Shown: positions 35,630 to 44,189, counted from the stretch's first letter. The stretch: 64,000 nt of DNA from VRUE01 sp963728045 (GCA_963728045.1 CAVSIE010000002.1:806001-870000); one strand, 5' to 3'. The notes: a model not told the origin generated them from the sequence alone. Numbers and translations: made by a program.

Positions 35630-36889
35630 ATGCCTGACATCGTCATGCCCCGGCTGTCCGACTCCATGGAGGAGGGGACGATCCTGCAGTGGCTCAAAAA
35701 GGTCGGCGACGAGATCGCCGTGGGCGATGAGCTGGTGGAAATCGAGACTGACAAGGCCAACATGGCCTACGAATCCGACATCGCTGGAAAGCTGACCGAG
35801 ATCGTGGCTGACGAAGGAGAGACGCTCGCAATCGGAAGCGTGATCGCACGAATCGGCGACGATGGAACATCACCGCCCGCAAAGGAGACAACGAAGTCCG
35901 CTGAGCCGACCCCCGTGCCGATCGCCACCGCTACCGAGGAGCCAGAGCAGCCAGCAGCTGGCGATGGGCATCGGCCTAAGGCGTCTCCTCTTGCGCGGCG
36001 GATAGCTAAGGAGCAGGGTTTGGACCTCGGCCAGCTTCAGGGGTCAGGCCCTGGTGGGCGGATTGTCAAGGCGGACGTGGAGAGAGCGGCCTCTTCCGCG
36101 GGTGGCGCCGTAGGGGGTACCGCCCCTGAGGAAGCTTTAGCTACCGGAAGGGGCGGTGGGTCCCCTGCGGTGACAGGACCCGCGGGCGAGACGGCCAAGG
36201 GCCAAGTTCATTACGAGGAGCCCTCGAAGACTCAGTCGCTGATCGCCCGCCGGATGGCGGAGTCGAAGGCTACGGCGCCGCACTTTTACTTGGCTGCAGA
36301 GGTGGATATGAGCCGGGCGGTTGCGGGACGACAGCTGATCAAGGAGGGCGCCGAGGAGGGCGAGGTCGTGCCCTCGTTCAATGACATGGTGGTCAAGGCC
36401 TGCGCGCTGGCGCTGCGCGAGCACCCGCGGGCGAACGGCGCCTATCGCGACGGTCGCTTCGAGCTCTACTCGCGGGTCAACGTAGGCGTCGCCGTTGCGG
36501 CACGTGACGCGCTCGTCGTGCCGACCGTCTTCGACGCCGACCGCAAGGGGCTGCGCCAGATCGCCGTCGAGTCGCGGGCGCTGGCCCAGAAAGTCCGCGA
36601 GGGCCAGATCACCCCGCCGGAGCTCTCCGGCGCCACCTTCACCGTCTCCAACCTGGGGATGTACGGAGTCGACCGCTTCTCGGCGGTGATCAACCCGCCC
36701 CAGGCGGCGATCCTCGCGGTCGGCGCGATCGCCGAGCGCCCCGTCGTCCGCGACGGCGAGATCGACACCGCCCACCTGATGAAGATCGACCTCGCCTGCG
36801 ACCACCGCATCCTCTACGGCGCCGAGGGCGCCGAGTTCCTCGCCAAGGTCCGCACCCTGCTCGAAGAGCCGCTCAGCCTGGCGCTTTAA
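35630..36889 (+). CDS. pdhC: 2-oxoacid dehydrogenase E2 (dihydrolipoyl acyltransferase)
   Basis: 419 residues from ATG 35630 with AAGGAGCG upstream. Residues 1-78 are a lipoyl domain with the modified lysine in EIETDKANM. Residues ~118-153 are the peripheral subunit-binding domain (ASPLARRIAKEQGLDLGQL, GPGGRIVKADVE). Residues ~200-419 are the acyltransferase core. The active-site motif reads CDHRILYGAEGAEFL: the histidine is present but the usual HRxxDG aspartate is tyrosine, as I recall for some actinobacterial E2s. Residues 157-185 are encoded by copy 2 of the palindromic repeat, in frame, in the linker before the core. Confidence 0.95.
   Translation: MPDIVMPRLSDSMEEGTILQWLKKVGDEIAVGDELVEIETDKANMAYESDIAGKLTEIVADEGETLAIGSVIARIGDDGTSPPAKETTKSAEPTPVPIATATEEPEQPAAGDGHRPKASPLARRIAKEQGLDLGQLQGSGPGGRIVKADVERAASSAGGAVGGTAPEEALATGRGGGSPAVTGPAGETAKGQVHYEEPSKTQSLIARRMAESKATAPHFYLAAEVDMSRAVAGRQLIKEGAEEGEVVPSFNDMVVKACALALREHPRANGAYRDGRFELYSRVNVGVAVAARDALVVPTVFDADRKGLRQIAVESRALAQKVREGQITPPELSGATFTVSNLGMYGVDRFSAVINPPQAAILAVGAIAERPVVRDGEIDTAHLMKIDLACDHRILYGAEGAEFLAKVRTLLEEPLSLAL
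36098..36183. repeat. 86-bp palindromic repeat, copy 2 (in frame inside pdhC)
   Basis: Inverted relative to copy 1 and aligned to it over all 86 bases without gaps, with eight differences. Two pairs of differences are compensatory in the inner stem (repeat positions 30/62 and 35/57). It is translated as AGGAVGGTAPEEALATGRGG and eight further residues, rich in Gly and Ala like a flexible linker. The pdhC frame is kept on both sides. Confidence 0.92.
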
Positions 36890-36947
36890 CACACACGGTT
36901 ACTTAGGAACGCTTGTGTAGTCAGTAAAAGTATGAGAGGGTCGCGCT

Positions 36948-38178
36948 GTGAGCACTGCCTCACCTCCCGCTCCCTCGCTCGCTCCACGCTCACTCCGCCA
37001 CCGGCGTAGCGCGCGCCGTATGACCGCGGGTCAGCTTGCCGACTTTCGTCGTGCTATCGCCGAGGCCCAGGCAATCGGCGACGATCGCGGTTACCAGCGC
37101 TGGGCAGGCATCCACGGCTTGCCGCTGCCAGTCTCCTGCGTCCACAATGACGAGCTTTTCCTGCCCTGGCATCGCGCCTACCTCTACTTCTTCGAGAAGG
37201 CGCTGCAGGATCGAGTGCCTGGCGTAACGCTTCCTTGGTGGGATTGGACCAACCACACCAAAGGAATCCCGGGCCCCTATGCCAGACGCAAAGCAAACGG
37301 TAGGAGAAATCCACTCTTCGACTCCCCAATCCAGCCATCTGGCCGCGAAAACCCACGTCAGACCCGGACTACCCGTGACCCTCGTGACTCGGACGAACTC
37401 CCCTCCGCCACAGATGTCGAGGCGGTACTGACGAACCGTGACTTCCTCACCTTTCAGAACCAGCTCGAGGGCATCCACGGCTGGGTCCACGTCTGGACCG
37501 GTGGCACGATGGGGAGCGTCCCCACCGCCGCCTACGACCCGCTGTTCTGGGCTCACCACTGCATGATCGATCGGCTCTGGTACCTCTGGCAATTGCGCCA
37601 CCCAGGCGCGCACGTACCCGCTGCCTTGCTCGACCGGGCGCTAGCGCCATTTCCGATGACGGTGAGGCAGACTCTCGAAGTGACCCAGCTCGGCTACGAC
37701 TACGCAGCCTCTACCGCCGCCGCGAAAGGGCCTGGTCGTGGTCGAACGGTTCACCACCAAGCCAATCGAGCTGCCACCGCGGGATCGGCCCTTCGAGCGC
37801 GCCGACCTGATCTTTTACGGGCTCGACCACTCCGGCCTCTCCTATGAAGCGCAGGTCTTCATGGACCCGCGGGGCGTGGGGAAAAAAGCGGATGCCAGCC
37901 ACCGCGCCTACGTCGGCAAGTTCTTTATTTTTGGCCACGGCGGCTGCTTTGGTGACGTCGGCCATTGCGACATCCCCTCCGACCCTGATCCCTTCGACCT
38001 GCGTCCATCCCACCAGCTCGAGCCGGCAACGCAGATCCTCACGATTACCAATCCGGTCCGAGCGCTGCTCGAACGTGGCATCGAGGCGGCGAAGGTAACG
38101 GTGATGGCACGAACGGAAGGTCGCGCTTCGAACGACGTGCTCGCTTTTGACCGCGTGCGGCTTGCAACCTATGCCTGA
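36948..38178 (+). CDS. Tyrosinase / polyphenol oxidase with a frameshift
   Basis: Starts at GTG 36948 (GAGAGGG upstream). Residues 1-~260 hold the binuclear copper centre: AGIHGLP, VHNDELFLPWHRAYLYFFE (CuA histidines) and GWVHVWTGG with DPLFWAHHCMIDRLWYLW (CuB). At about 37725-37735 the frame changes by one base. The first frame ends at 37847, while the C-terminal polyphenol-oxidase-type domain (FIFGHGGCFGDVGHC) continues in the next frame to 38178. Dropping one G at 37728-37730 gives AAAKGLVVVERF and one protein of ~410 residues. It oxidises phenols to quinones in known members. No signal peptide and no copper chaperone seen. The last eight bases overlap the next gene. Confidence 0.85.
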
Positions 38179-38968
38179 GGCTCACAGCCGAGGCGCCACG
38201 GATAGTGAGAAGGAGCCAAGGGCAGCGCAGCTTCTTAGCGCCGCCGTGAAGCCCGTTTCAAACAGGCTCGACCTTGCCGGGGTATTCGGGTTGGTGGCGC
38301 CGCTTGCGGCGACCATGGCGCTCTTCGAGGCGACGGGCTCGATCGGGCGCATCCAGCGAGATGAGCCCTACTGGCTGCTGGCAGCCATTGCCTTGGTCCT
38401 GCTCGCCGGCACGATGCTGGCCGTCGCTACCTTCCTCTCCGGGGAGGGAGAGTCCTCGAAAGGCAAGTGGTGGGAGAAGCGGCTGTTCCTTCTCGCCGCC
38501 GCCTGCACCGCTTTGGGCTTCGGCATCGCGCTCTGGCTCGTCTTCGACAATGCCGACGAAGAGCCCCGGCCTGTAATCGCCGCGACGCTCAGCGATGACC
38601 ATTCAAGGCTCACGGCGCGCATCACCGCATCCAATCTGAGAACCGAAGATCGGCTCGTTCTCAAGGTCGACCTCGCGACCGTCAGGTCCGGGATGACCGT
38701 CGACAGCGTCCATCCCTTCATGAAGTACGGCACCCTTCCCTTGGAGCGGACTTATGTGGGCCCCGACTCGGACGGGAAAGTCGATCAGCAGGTCACGATG
38801 TCGATCCCTCCCGGCGGGAGCTACACCAACCTCGTGATCAAGGCATACACGGGCCCAACCAATCAGTCCTGCAGAGAACTCGCCGCGGGCGCCGAACCGG
38901 GAACGGCTTGCACGATCCTTTACATCGATCCCGATCGCGGTGAGCTCAGCCAGCCTGGCGGCGGGTGA
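38171..38968 (+). CDS. Membrane protein with two helices and an exported C-terminal domain
   Basis: 265 residues from ATG 38171, overlapping the tyrosinase stop by eight bases; an upstream in-frame ATG at 38147 would overlap more. Hydrophobic segments at ~residue 38-56 (VFGLVAPLAATMALFEATG), ~68-90 (LLAAIALVLLAGTMLAVATF) and ~103-123 (LFLLAAACTALGFGIALWLV) suggest two or three helices. The rest (~140 residues) is a beta-rich domain with no family that I recognise (IAATLSDDHSRLTARITASN...). Coupled to the tyrosinase, so it may anchor or assist it; that is inference. Confidence 0.7.
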   Translation: MPEAHSRGATDSEKEPRAAQLLSAAVKPVSNRLDLAGVFGLVAPLAATMALFEATGSIGRIQRDEPYWLLAAIALVLLAGTMLAVATFLSGEGESSKGKWWEKRLFLLAAACTALGFGIALWLVFDNADEEPRPVIAATLSDDHSRLTARITASNLRTEDRLVLKVDLATVRSGMTVDSVHPFMKYGTLPLERTYVGPDSDGKVDQQVTMSIPPGGSYTNLVIKAYTGPTNQSCRELAAGAEPGTACTILYIDPDRGELSQPGGG

Positions 38969-38982
38969 CAGCGCTGCCTGTC

Positions 38983-40689
38983 TCAGCAGGTCTTACGGGC
39001 GCCGGTGGCTGCCTTCCACGCTCGCGGCAACGAAAAGTCGGCGGCTACGCGGAAGACGCCGGGGCGGGAGGCGCGGACCAGCGTCCAGTCGCGCCGGTGG
39101 AGTAGGCAGCCCTCCCCGCGGGCGATCGACCAGTAAGGGGTGAAGTTGACCCGGACCAGGAACTCGCCGGGGCGGCGGACGTCGAGCGCGAACCCCTCGT
39201 GGCCGACCCAGCGGGTCTGCGCCGCGCCGTCGCCGAGCGGTTCGACTAGGGGCGCGGCGCCGCGCACGGCGTAGATCCGCCAGTGCTCGTCGCTCCAACG
39301 CAGGCTCAGGTACGGCGGGTCGCGCAGGATCAGCCGCCGCTCGGCGAGCGAGGAGTAGTCGAGCGAGGCGTCCGGCAGGGCGACGTAGGAGACCGCGTTC
39401 TCGCGTAGCCAGTGGCTGTAAGTGGCGTCGGTGAGACGGCTGTCCTCGGCGTAGAAGATGTCGTCCCGGGTCGTGTCGATCTGGCGCAGCCAGCCGCGGG
39501 CGAGGTCAACCTCGGCGGCCAGGTACGCCGACTCCCAATGGTTCGCCGTCGGCGGCACCTCGACCCGTACCCCCTCGCCGCCGTGGGCTCGCAGCCAGGC
39601 CGCCGCCGGCTCGAAGTAGTCCGACTTGGTGGAGGGGTCGCCGACGCTGCGGGCGATCTGGGTGACGCTCGCGGTCAGCTGCCAGTAGAGGCCCCCGGCC
39701 ACGAACAACACCAGGAACCAGGTCGGGACGCGAGGCCGGTGGGCGAGCAGCACCGCGGCCAGGACCGGTCCGCCGAAAAGAGCGCCGAGCCGCACCGCGT
39801 TGCCGCCCATCGCGTTGGGGATGAGCCAGATCACAGTCGCCGCCAGCATGTAGCCGAGCAAGACCTGGCGTAGCTGCCGCTCCTCGTCGGCGAGGTCACG
39901 GGTCAGGTAGAGAGCCGACCCGCACCAGAGCGGGATCGCGATGAAGGAGGAGAAGGCGAAGGGGAACTCGCCGGCGCCGGGGAACAGGAGATTGGGGATG
40001 AGGGTCAGGGCAAGGGCTAGGGACGCCGCCAAGAGCGCTGGCCCGCGGGTCCTGTCGCCGTAGGGGACCCCCCACCCCCTGCGGTAGCTAAAGCTTCCTC
40101 GGGGGTGGTCCCCCCTACGGCGCCACCCGCGGGAGAAGCGACTGGGGTCGACGTTCACCACCGCCCCGGCCAACAGCACGCCGGCCAGGAAGACCGCTGC
40201 CACTGGGCTCGAAAGGGCGCAGGCTGCCGATGCTAGGAGCGCCCAAACTGCATGTCGTGTCTGCAGCGCGCGCAGGGACGCTAGGCCGAAGGCCACTCCT
40301 AGGGCGAAGGTGAGCTGGCCGTCGGCCAGGAGGGTGACCACGCCGGCGGCGAACCAGAGGGTCGCCGGGCGGGCGGCCTCGCCCCAGTGGTCACGCACCA
40401 GGCGGTCGAATAGGTAGGCAGAGGCGACCACCGACAGCATCCCCACCAGCTGCGGGTTGAGCAGGGCGGCGAGCGGCGGGAAGAGGACGCTGTAGGTGAG
40501 GGTGTAGTGGCCGCCGTACCAGCTGCCGTTCCAGATCGCCAGACCGGCGCGCTCGAACAGCTCGACGCGGAAGACCTGGGCGGCGAGATCGCCGACCTGC
40601 GGGTTCCAGGCGAGCATCGCAGCGGCCAGCGCGGCGCTGAGCGCCACCGCAGGGAGCCAGTCGGGTCGGAGGGACTTGGCCTGGGCCAT
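38983..40689 (-). CDS. Polytopic membrane protein (GT-C / 6-pyruvoyl-type architecture unclear)
   Basis: 568 residues. About ten hydrophobic helices occupy residues 12-~345 (for example WLPAVALSAALAAAMLAWNP, ATLWFAAGVVTLLADGQL, LLAASLALALTLIPNLLFPG, VPTWFLVLFVAGGLYW). A soluble C-terminal ~200 residues follow (PTANHWESAYLAAEVDLARG, FLVRVNFTPYWSIARGEGCL). This layout is like GT-C lipid-linked glycosyltransferases or related membrane glycan proteins, but the first loop lacks a clear DxD/ExD pair, so I do not assign a function. Copy 3 of the palindromic repeat lies in frame in the loop after AGAVVNVDPSRFS. Divergent from lipB. Confidence 0.78.
   Translation of the reverse strand: MAQAKSLRPDWLPAVALSAALAAAMLAWNPQVGDLAAQVFRVELFERAGLAIWNGSWYGGHYTLTYSVLFPPLAALLNPQLVGMLSVVASAYLFDRLVRDHWGEAARPATLWFAAGVVTLLADGQLTFALGVAFGLASLRALQTRHAVWALLASAACALSSPVAAVFLAGVLLAGAVVNVDPSRFSRGWRRRGDHPRGSFSYRRGWGVPYGDRTRGPALLAASLALALTLIPNLLFPGAGEFPFAFSSFIAIPLWCGSALYLTRDLADEERQLRQVLLGYMLAATVIWLIPNAMGGNAVRLGALFGGPVLAAVLLAHRPRVPTWFLVLFVAGGLYWQLTASVTQIARSVGDPSTKSDYFEPAAAWLRAHGGEGVRVEVPPTANHWESAYLAAEVDLARGWLRQIDTTRDDIFYAEDSRLTDATYSHWLRENAVSYVALPDASLDYSSLAERRLILRDPPYLSLRWSDEHWRIYAVRGAAPLVEPLGDGAAQTRWVGHEGFALDVRRPGEFLVRVNFTPYWSIARGEGCLLHRRDWTLVRASRPGVFRVAADFSLPRAWKAATGARKTC
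40045..40130. repeat. 86-bp palindromic repeat, copy 3 (in frame inside a membrane-protein gene)
   Basis: Same orientation as copy 1 on the plus strand, with one difference (T instead of C at repeat position 17, which adds a base pair with position 73). The host gene is on the minus strand. Relative to the coding strand it therefore has the same orientation as copy 2 in pdhC, but it is read in another frame, giving RGWRRRGDHPRGSFSYRRGW and about eight more residues, a strongly basic segment in a cytoplasmic or external loop. Confidence 0.92.
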
Positions 40690-40735
40690 AAGCGAAAGCC
40701 GAAGGATAGGGCGGCGGCATGAGACGATTTCAAGA

Positions 40736-41470
40736 GTGAGCGATGAAATCCTCGTCGTCCGCTGCGGCGCCCTCCCCTACGAGGAGGCCGGCGTCGCCCA
40801 GCGCTGGCTGGTCGAGGCACGGCTGGAGGCGGCTATCCCGGACGTGCTGCTGCTGCTCGAGCACCCCCCCGTCTACACCCGCGGACGCCGCTCCAGCGCC
40901 GAGGAGCTGCCGATGGCGCCCGAGTGGTACGAAGCGCAGGGGATCGAGGTGCACGACACCGACCGCGGCGGCCGCGTCACCTACCACGGGCCGGGCCAGC
41001 TGGTTGCCTACCCGATCGTCTCGCTGAAGCCCTATGACGACGACGTCCACGAGTACGTGCGGCGCCTGGAGCGGGTGACGATCGCGTCGCTGGCTGAGCA
41101 CGGCGTAACCGTCCGCACGATCGAGGGACTGACCGGGGTCTGGACCGAGGGCGAGCCGCCGGGCTCGGCCGCCGGTGCGAACGAGTCGCGCAAGATCGGC
41201 TCGATCGGCGTTCACGTCAGCCGCGGCGTCACCACCCACGGCCTGGCGATCAACGTGAACAACGACCTGCAGCCGTTCGAGTGGATCGTCCCCTGCGGGA
41301 TCGAGGGCTGCCAGGTGACCTCGCTGAGCCGCGAGCTGGGAGCGGAGCAGAATCTCGACGCCTTCGCCGGCACCGTCGCCGCCCGCTACGCCGAGGTCTT
41401 CGAGCGCGCCCCGGTCGCGACCACCCCCGCCGCCCTGGGGCTCGACAACGCTAGGCTCGGAGTGGCATGA
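40736..41470 (+). CDS. lipB: Octanoyl-ACP:protein octanoyltransferase
   Basis: 244 residues from GTG 40736. Moves octanoate from ACP to the lipoyl domain of PdhC and related proteins. Motifs: EHPPVYTRGRR, RGGRVTYHGPGQLVAYPI, the catalytic Lys in RKIGSIGVHVSRGVTTHGLA (key part KIGSIGV) and the catalytic Cys in IVPCGIEGCQVTSL. An extra ~10-residue loop (GEPPGSAAGANE) sits just before the lysine. It overlaps lipA by four bases (ATGA), so both are made together. Confidence 0.95.
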   Translation: MSDEILVVRCGALPYEEAGVAQRWLVEARLEAAIPDVLLLLEHPPVYTRGRRSSAEELPMAPEWYEAQGIEVHDTDRGGRVTYHGPGQLVAYPIVSLKPYDDDVHEYVRRLERVTIASLAEHGVTVRTIEGLTGVWTEGEPPGSAAGANESRKIGSIGVHVSRGVTTHGLAINVNNDLQPFEWIVPCGIEGCQVTSLSRELGAEQNLDAFAGTVAARYAEVFERAPVATTPAALGLDNARLGVA

Positions 41471-42441
41471 CCGAGGCGACGACAGAGGTGGCCGAGCGCG
41501 TCCACGTAACCCGCTCCCGCGCCAAGCCGGGCGGGACGGCGGCCGACGCCGACGGCACGGTCCCCTTCCGCCGCGCCCGCAAGCCGCCCTGGCTGAAGGT
41601 GCCGGCGCCGGGCGGTCCGACCTACCGCCGGCTCAAGGCGGAGATCGGCGCCGAGGGCCTGCACACCGTCTGCGAGGAGGCCAACTGCCCCAACGTCGGC
41701 GAGTGCTGGGAGCGCGGCACCGCGACCTTCATGATCCTCGGCGACGTCTGCACCCGCCGCTGCGGCTTCTGCAACGTGAAGACCGGCGTGCCGAGCTGGA
41801 ACGACCCGCTGGAGCCGCTGCGCGTCGCCAACCAGGTGAAGCGGATGGGGCTGCGCCACGCAGTCGTCACCTCGGTCGACCGCGATGACCTGCCCGACTA
41901 CGGCGCCGGCGCCTTCGTCGGCACGATCCGCTCGATCCGCATGCAGGCGCCGGGCTGCAAGGTCGAGGTGCTCACCCCCGACTTCCGCGGCCAGGAGATG
42001 CCGCTGGCCAAGGTGATCCACGAGCGCCCCGACGTCTTCAACCACAACGTCGAGACGGTGCCGCGGCTCTACCCGAAGGCGCGCCGCGGCTCCAAGTTCA
42101 TGCGCTCGGCCCGAGTCCTGAAGATGGCGAAGGAGATGGGCGGACCCGACGTGGTGACCAAGTCGGGGCTGATGGTCGGGCTCGGCGAGACCTTCGAGGA
42201 GATGGTCGAGACCTTCGCGATCCTCCGCGAGCACAAGGTCCAGGTGCTGACCGTGGGCCAGTACCTGCGCCCGACCGAGAACCACCTGCCGGTCGTTCGC
42301 TACTGGCACCCCGACGAGTTCGAGGCGCTGGAGAAGGCCGCCTGCGAGCTCGGCTTCGAGTCGGTCGCCTCCGGGCCGCTGGTCCGCAGCAGCTACCACG
42401 CCGACCAGAACCTGCCCGAGCCCAAGCGCGACGCTGCCTAG
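41467..42441 (+). CDS. lipA: Lipoyl synthase (radical SAM)
   Basis: 324 residues from ATG 41467. Inserts two sulfurs into the octanoyl chain. Auxiliary [4Fe-4S] cluster cysteines are in CEEANCPNVGECW and the radical SAM cluster in CTRRCGFCNVKTG. Further motifs: ATFMILGDVC, HAVVTSVDRDDLPDYGAG, FNHNVETVPRLY, and the near C-terminal GPLVRSSYHADQ with the conserved RSSY serine. The first ~50 residues are basic and not conserved. Works with lipB on the PdhC lipoyl lysine encoded 6 kb upstream. Confidence 0.97.
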   Translation: MTEATTEVAERVHVTRSRAKPGGTAADADGTVPFRRARKPPWLKVPAPGGPTYRRLKAEIGAEGLHTVCEEANCPNVGECWERGTATFMILGDVCTRRCGFCNVKTGVPSWNDPLEPLRVANQVKRMGLRHAVVTSVDRDDLPDYGAGAFVGTIRSIRMQAPGCKVEVLTPDFRGQEMPLAKVIHERPDVFNHNVETVPRLYPKARRGSKFMRSARVLKMAKEMGGPDVVTKSGLMVGLGETFEEMVETFAILREHKVQVLTVGQYLRPTENHLPVVRYWHPDEFEALEKAACELGFESVASGPLVRSSYHADQNLPEPKRDAA

Positions 42442-42490
42442 GCGTCGAGCCGGCTTGCAATCGAACCGGGGTGCGCATACTGTGCGGCCA

Positions 42491-44137
42491 ATGCGCAAGG
42501 CTCTTGTTGCGAAGGTGGCGCTCGTCGTCGCCGTCGGGATTCTGCTGACGCTCCCGTCGATCGCCGCCGCGGTGCTCTCCGGCGCCAACGGCCGCATCGT
42601 CTACATCAGCGGACGTGGCTACGGCCAGGCCGAAACGCAGGTCTACCTGCGCATCGCCCAGGGAACCTTCGGGTTCGGCACGAACGCGGGCCCGTTCGGC
42701 TTCTCGAAACAGCAGCACCGCCACCCGACCTGGTCGCCCGACCGGACCAAGATCGCCTACGCGGCGGGTCCTGAAAACTGCGCCGCGCCCAAATGCGACA
42801 TCTACGTCCTCGACCTGACCAACCCCTTCGCCTTCCCCGAAAACATCACCGAAACGGCCAACGTCAACGAGGACCGGCCCGCCTGGTCGCCGGACGGCAC
42901 CCGCATCGCCTACGAAAGCGAGATCTCCAACGGCAGCGGCCAGGTCGACATCCTGGTCGACCTGGTGGGCGCTGGAGCAACGCTCAACCTGACGAAAACC
43001 GGCGGGGCGGGCGAAATCGAGGGCAAGCCCGCCTGGACCCCCGACTCGGCGGAGATCTACTACCACACGGGTGATCCGACCCTGGAAAACAAACTCGACA
43101 TCGTCAAGGAGCCTTCTGGCGGCGGCGCTGTGACAGCAATAAGCGCCATTGCCGGGATCAACGAGTTCCAGCCGTCCCTCTCCCCCGATGGCAAACAGCT
43201 CTGCTTCACGCGAGGTACGGGTGCCCCCTTCGGCGCCGGCGCCGCCACCAATGACGTGGTCGTCTCGCTTGCCAACGGCGGTGCGCAGAACGACCTCTCC
43301 GACGACTTGGTCGCGGCCAACTACAACTGCACTTGGTCGCCGACCGGGGTCTCCGTCGCCTACGTGACCGGAGCGTTTACGAGCGGCGATCTGATCCTGG
43401 AGCGAGCCGATGACACAAGCGGCCCGTTCACGCTCGAGGCAGTTCCCGCCGCATTCGACGGCAACCCCGACTGGGCGCCGGACGGACGGCCGACCTGCAA
43501 AGACGTGACCGCCAACACGGCCTTCGACCAGCCGGTGACGATCGGCCTGCAGTGCTTCGACACCGGCCCCTTCTACGAGCGCTCGTTCGTGCGCGAGTTC
43601 GTTGGCGAACCACCCAAAAACGGGACGGTCACCGAAGTCACGCAGGGCGATCAGGAGCCATCGACGGTGACCTACACCCCGAACAACGGGTTCTCGGGAA
43701 CCGACACCTTCGAGCTGAGTTACTTCGACGAGATCGCTGGCTTCGGCGAATCGAAAACGGTGACGGTCAATGTCGCACCGGGACCCCCAGCGCCCAAAGC
43801 GCCGGTGGTCAGCAACGTGAAAGTGACGCCGCGCAAAGCGAAAGCCGGCGCCAAACTCACCGTCCGCTGGACGCTCGACGAGGCGGCAGCGACCAAACTG
43901 ACCTTCAAACGTGCGCCGAAAGGCAAAAAAGGCAAACGGCGCTTCGTCACCGTCGGCGCGGTCGACGTCTCCAACGGCCAAGCCGGCGCCAACGCGCTGA
44001 GCCTTCCCGGCGGCCGCCTGAACGGGCGCAAACTGGCCCCGGGCCGCTACCGGGTCTCGGTCCAGGCCCGTGACGCGGACAACCTGTCTTCGAAAGTCGC
44101 CACCAGCTCGTTCCAGGTCGTTCCCAAAAAAGGCTGA
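42491..44137 (+). CDS. Secreted TolB-like beta-propeller with C-terminal Ig/cadherin-like domains
   Basis: 548 residues from ATG 42491; the earlier in-frame start at 42455 would place charged residues before the signal peptide. Signal peptide ALVAKVALVVAVGILLTLP, cleaved near IAAA. PD40 blades: HPTWSPDRTKIAYAA, RPAWSPDGTRIAYES, KPAWTPDSAEIYYHT, QPSLSPDGKQLCFT, CTWSPTGVSVAYVT, NPDWAPDGRPTC. Then a tandem-95/cadherin-like module (VTYTPNNGFSGTDTFELSYF) and a beta-sandwich of ~100 residues with a basic KAPKGKKGKRR segment. Probable surface protein; function unknown. Confidence 0.85.
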   Translation: MRKALVAKVALVVAVGILLTLPSIAAAVLSGANGRIVYISGRGYGQAETQVYLRIAQGTFGFGTNAGPFGFSKQQHRHPTWSPDRTKIAYAAGPENCAAPKCDIYVLDLTNPFAFPENITETANVNEDRPAWSPDGTRIAYESEISNGSGQVDILVDLVGAGATLNLTKTGGAGEIEGKPAWTPDSAEIYYHTGDPTLENKLDIVKEPSGGGAVTAISAIAGINEFQPSLSPDGKQLCFTRGTGAPFGAGAATNDVVVSLANGGAQNDLSDDLVAANYNCTWSPTGVSVAYVTGAFTSGDLILERADDTSGPFTLEAVPAAFDGNPDWAPDGRPTCKDVTANTAFDQPVTIGLQCFDTGPFYERSFVREFVGEPPKNGTVTEVTQGDQEPSTVTYTPNNGFSGTDTFELSYFDEIAGFGESKTVTVNVAPGPPAPKAPVVSNVKVTPRKAKAGAKLTVRWTLDEAAATKLTFKRAPKGKKGKRRFVTVGAVDVSNGQAGANALSLPGGRLNGRKLAPGRYRVSVQARDADNLSSKVATSSFQVVPKKG

Positions 44138-44189
44138 TCTCGCTGAACAGGCTGCTGTTGGCCGGAATCCCCCGGAGCCGGAGTGGTAG

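Noticed and set aside
35500..40130. Integron attC or CRISPR-type repeat
   Set aside because: The three copies are dispersed and inverted, without spacers, integrase or the attC core sites.
42768..42780. Fourth copy of the palindromic repeat (GGCGGGTCCTG match)
   Set aside because: Only about ten bases agree with the repeat end, and the rest does not.
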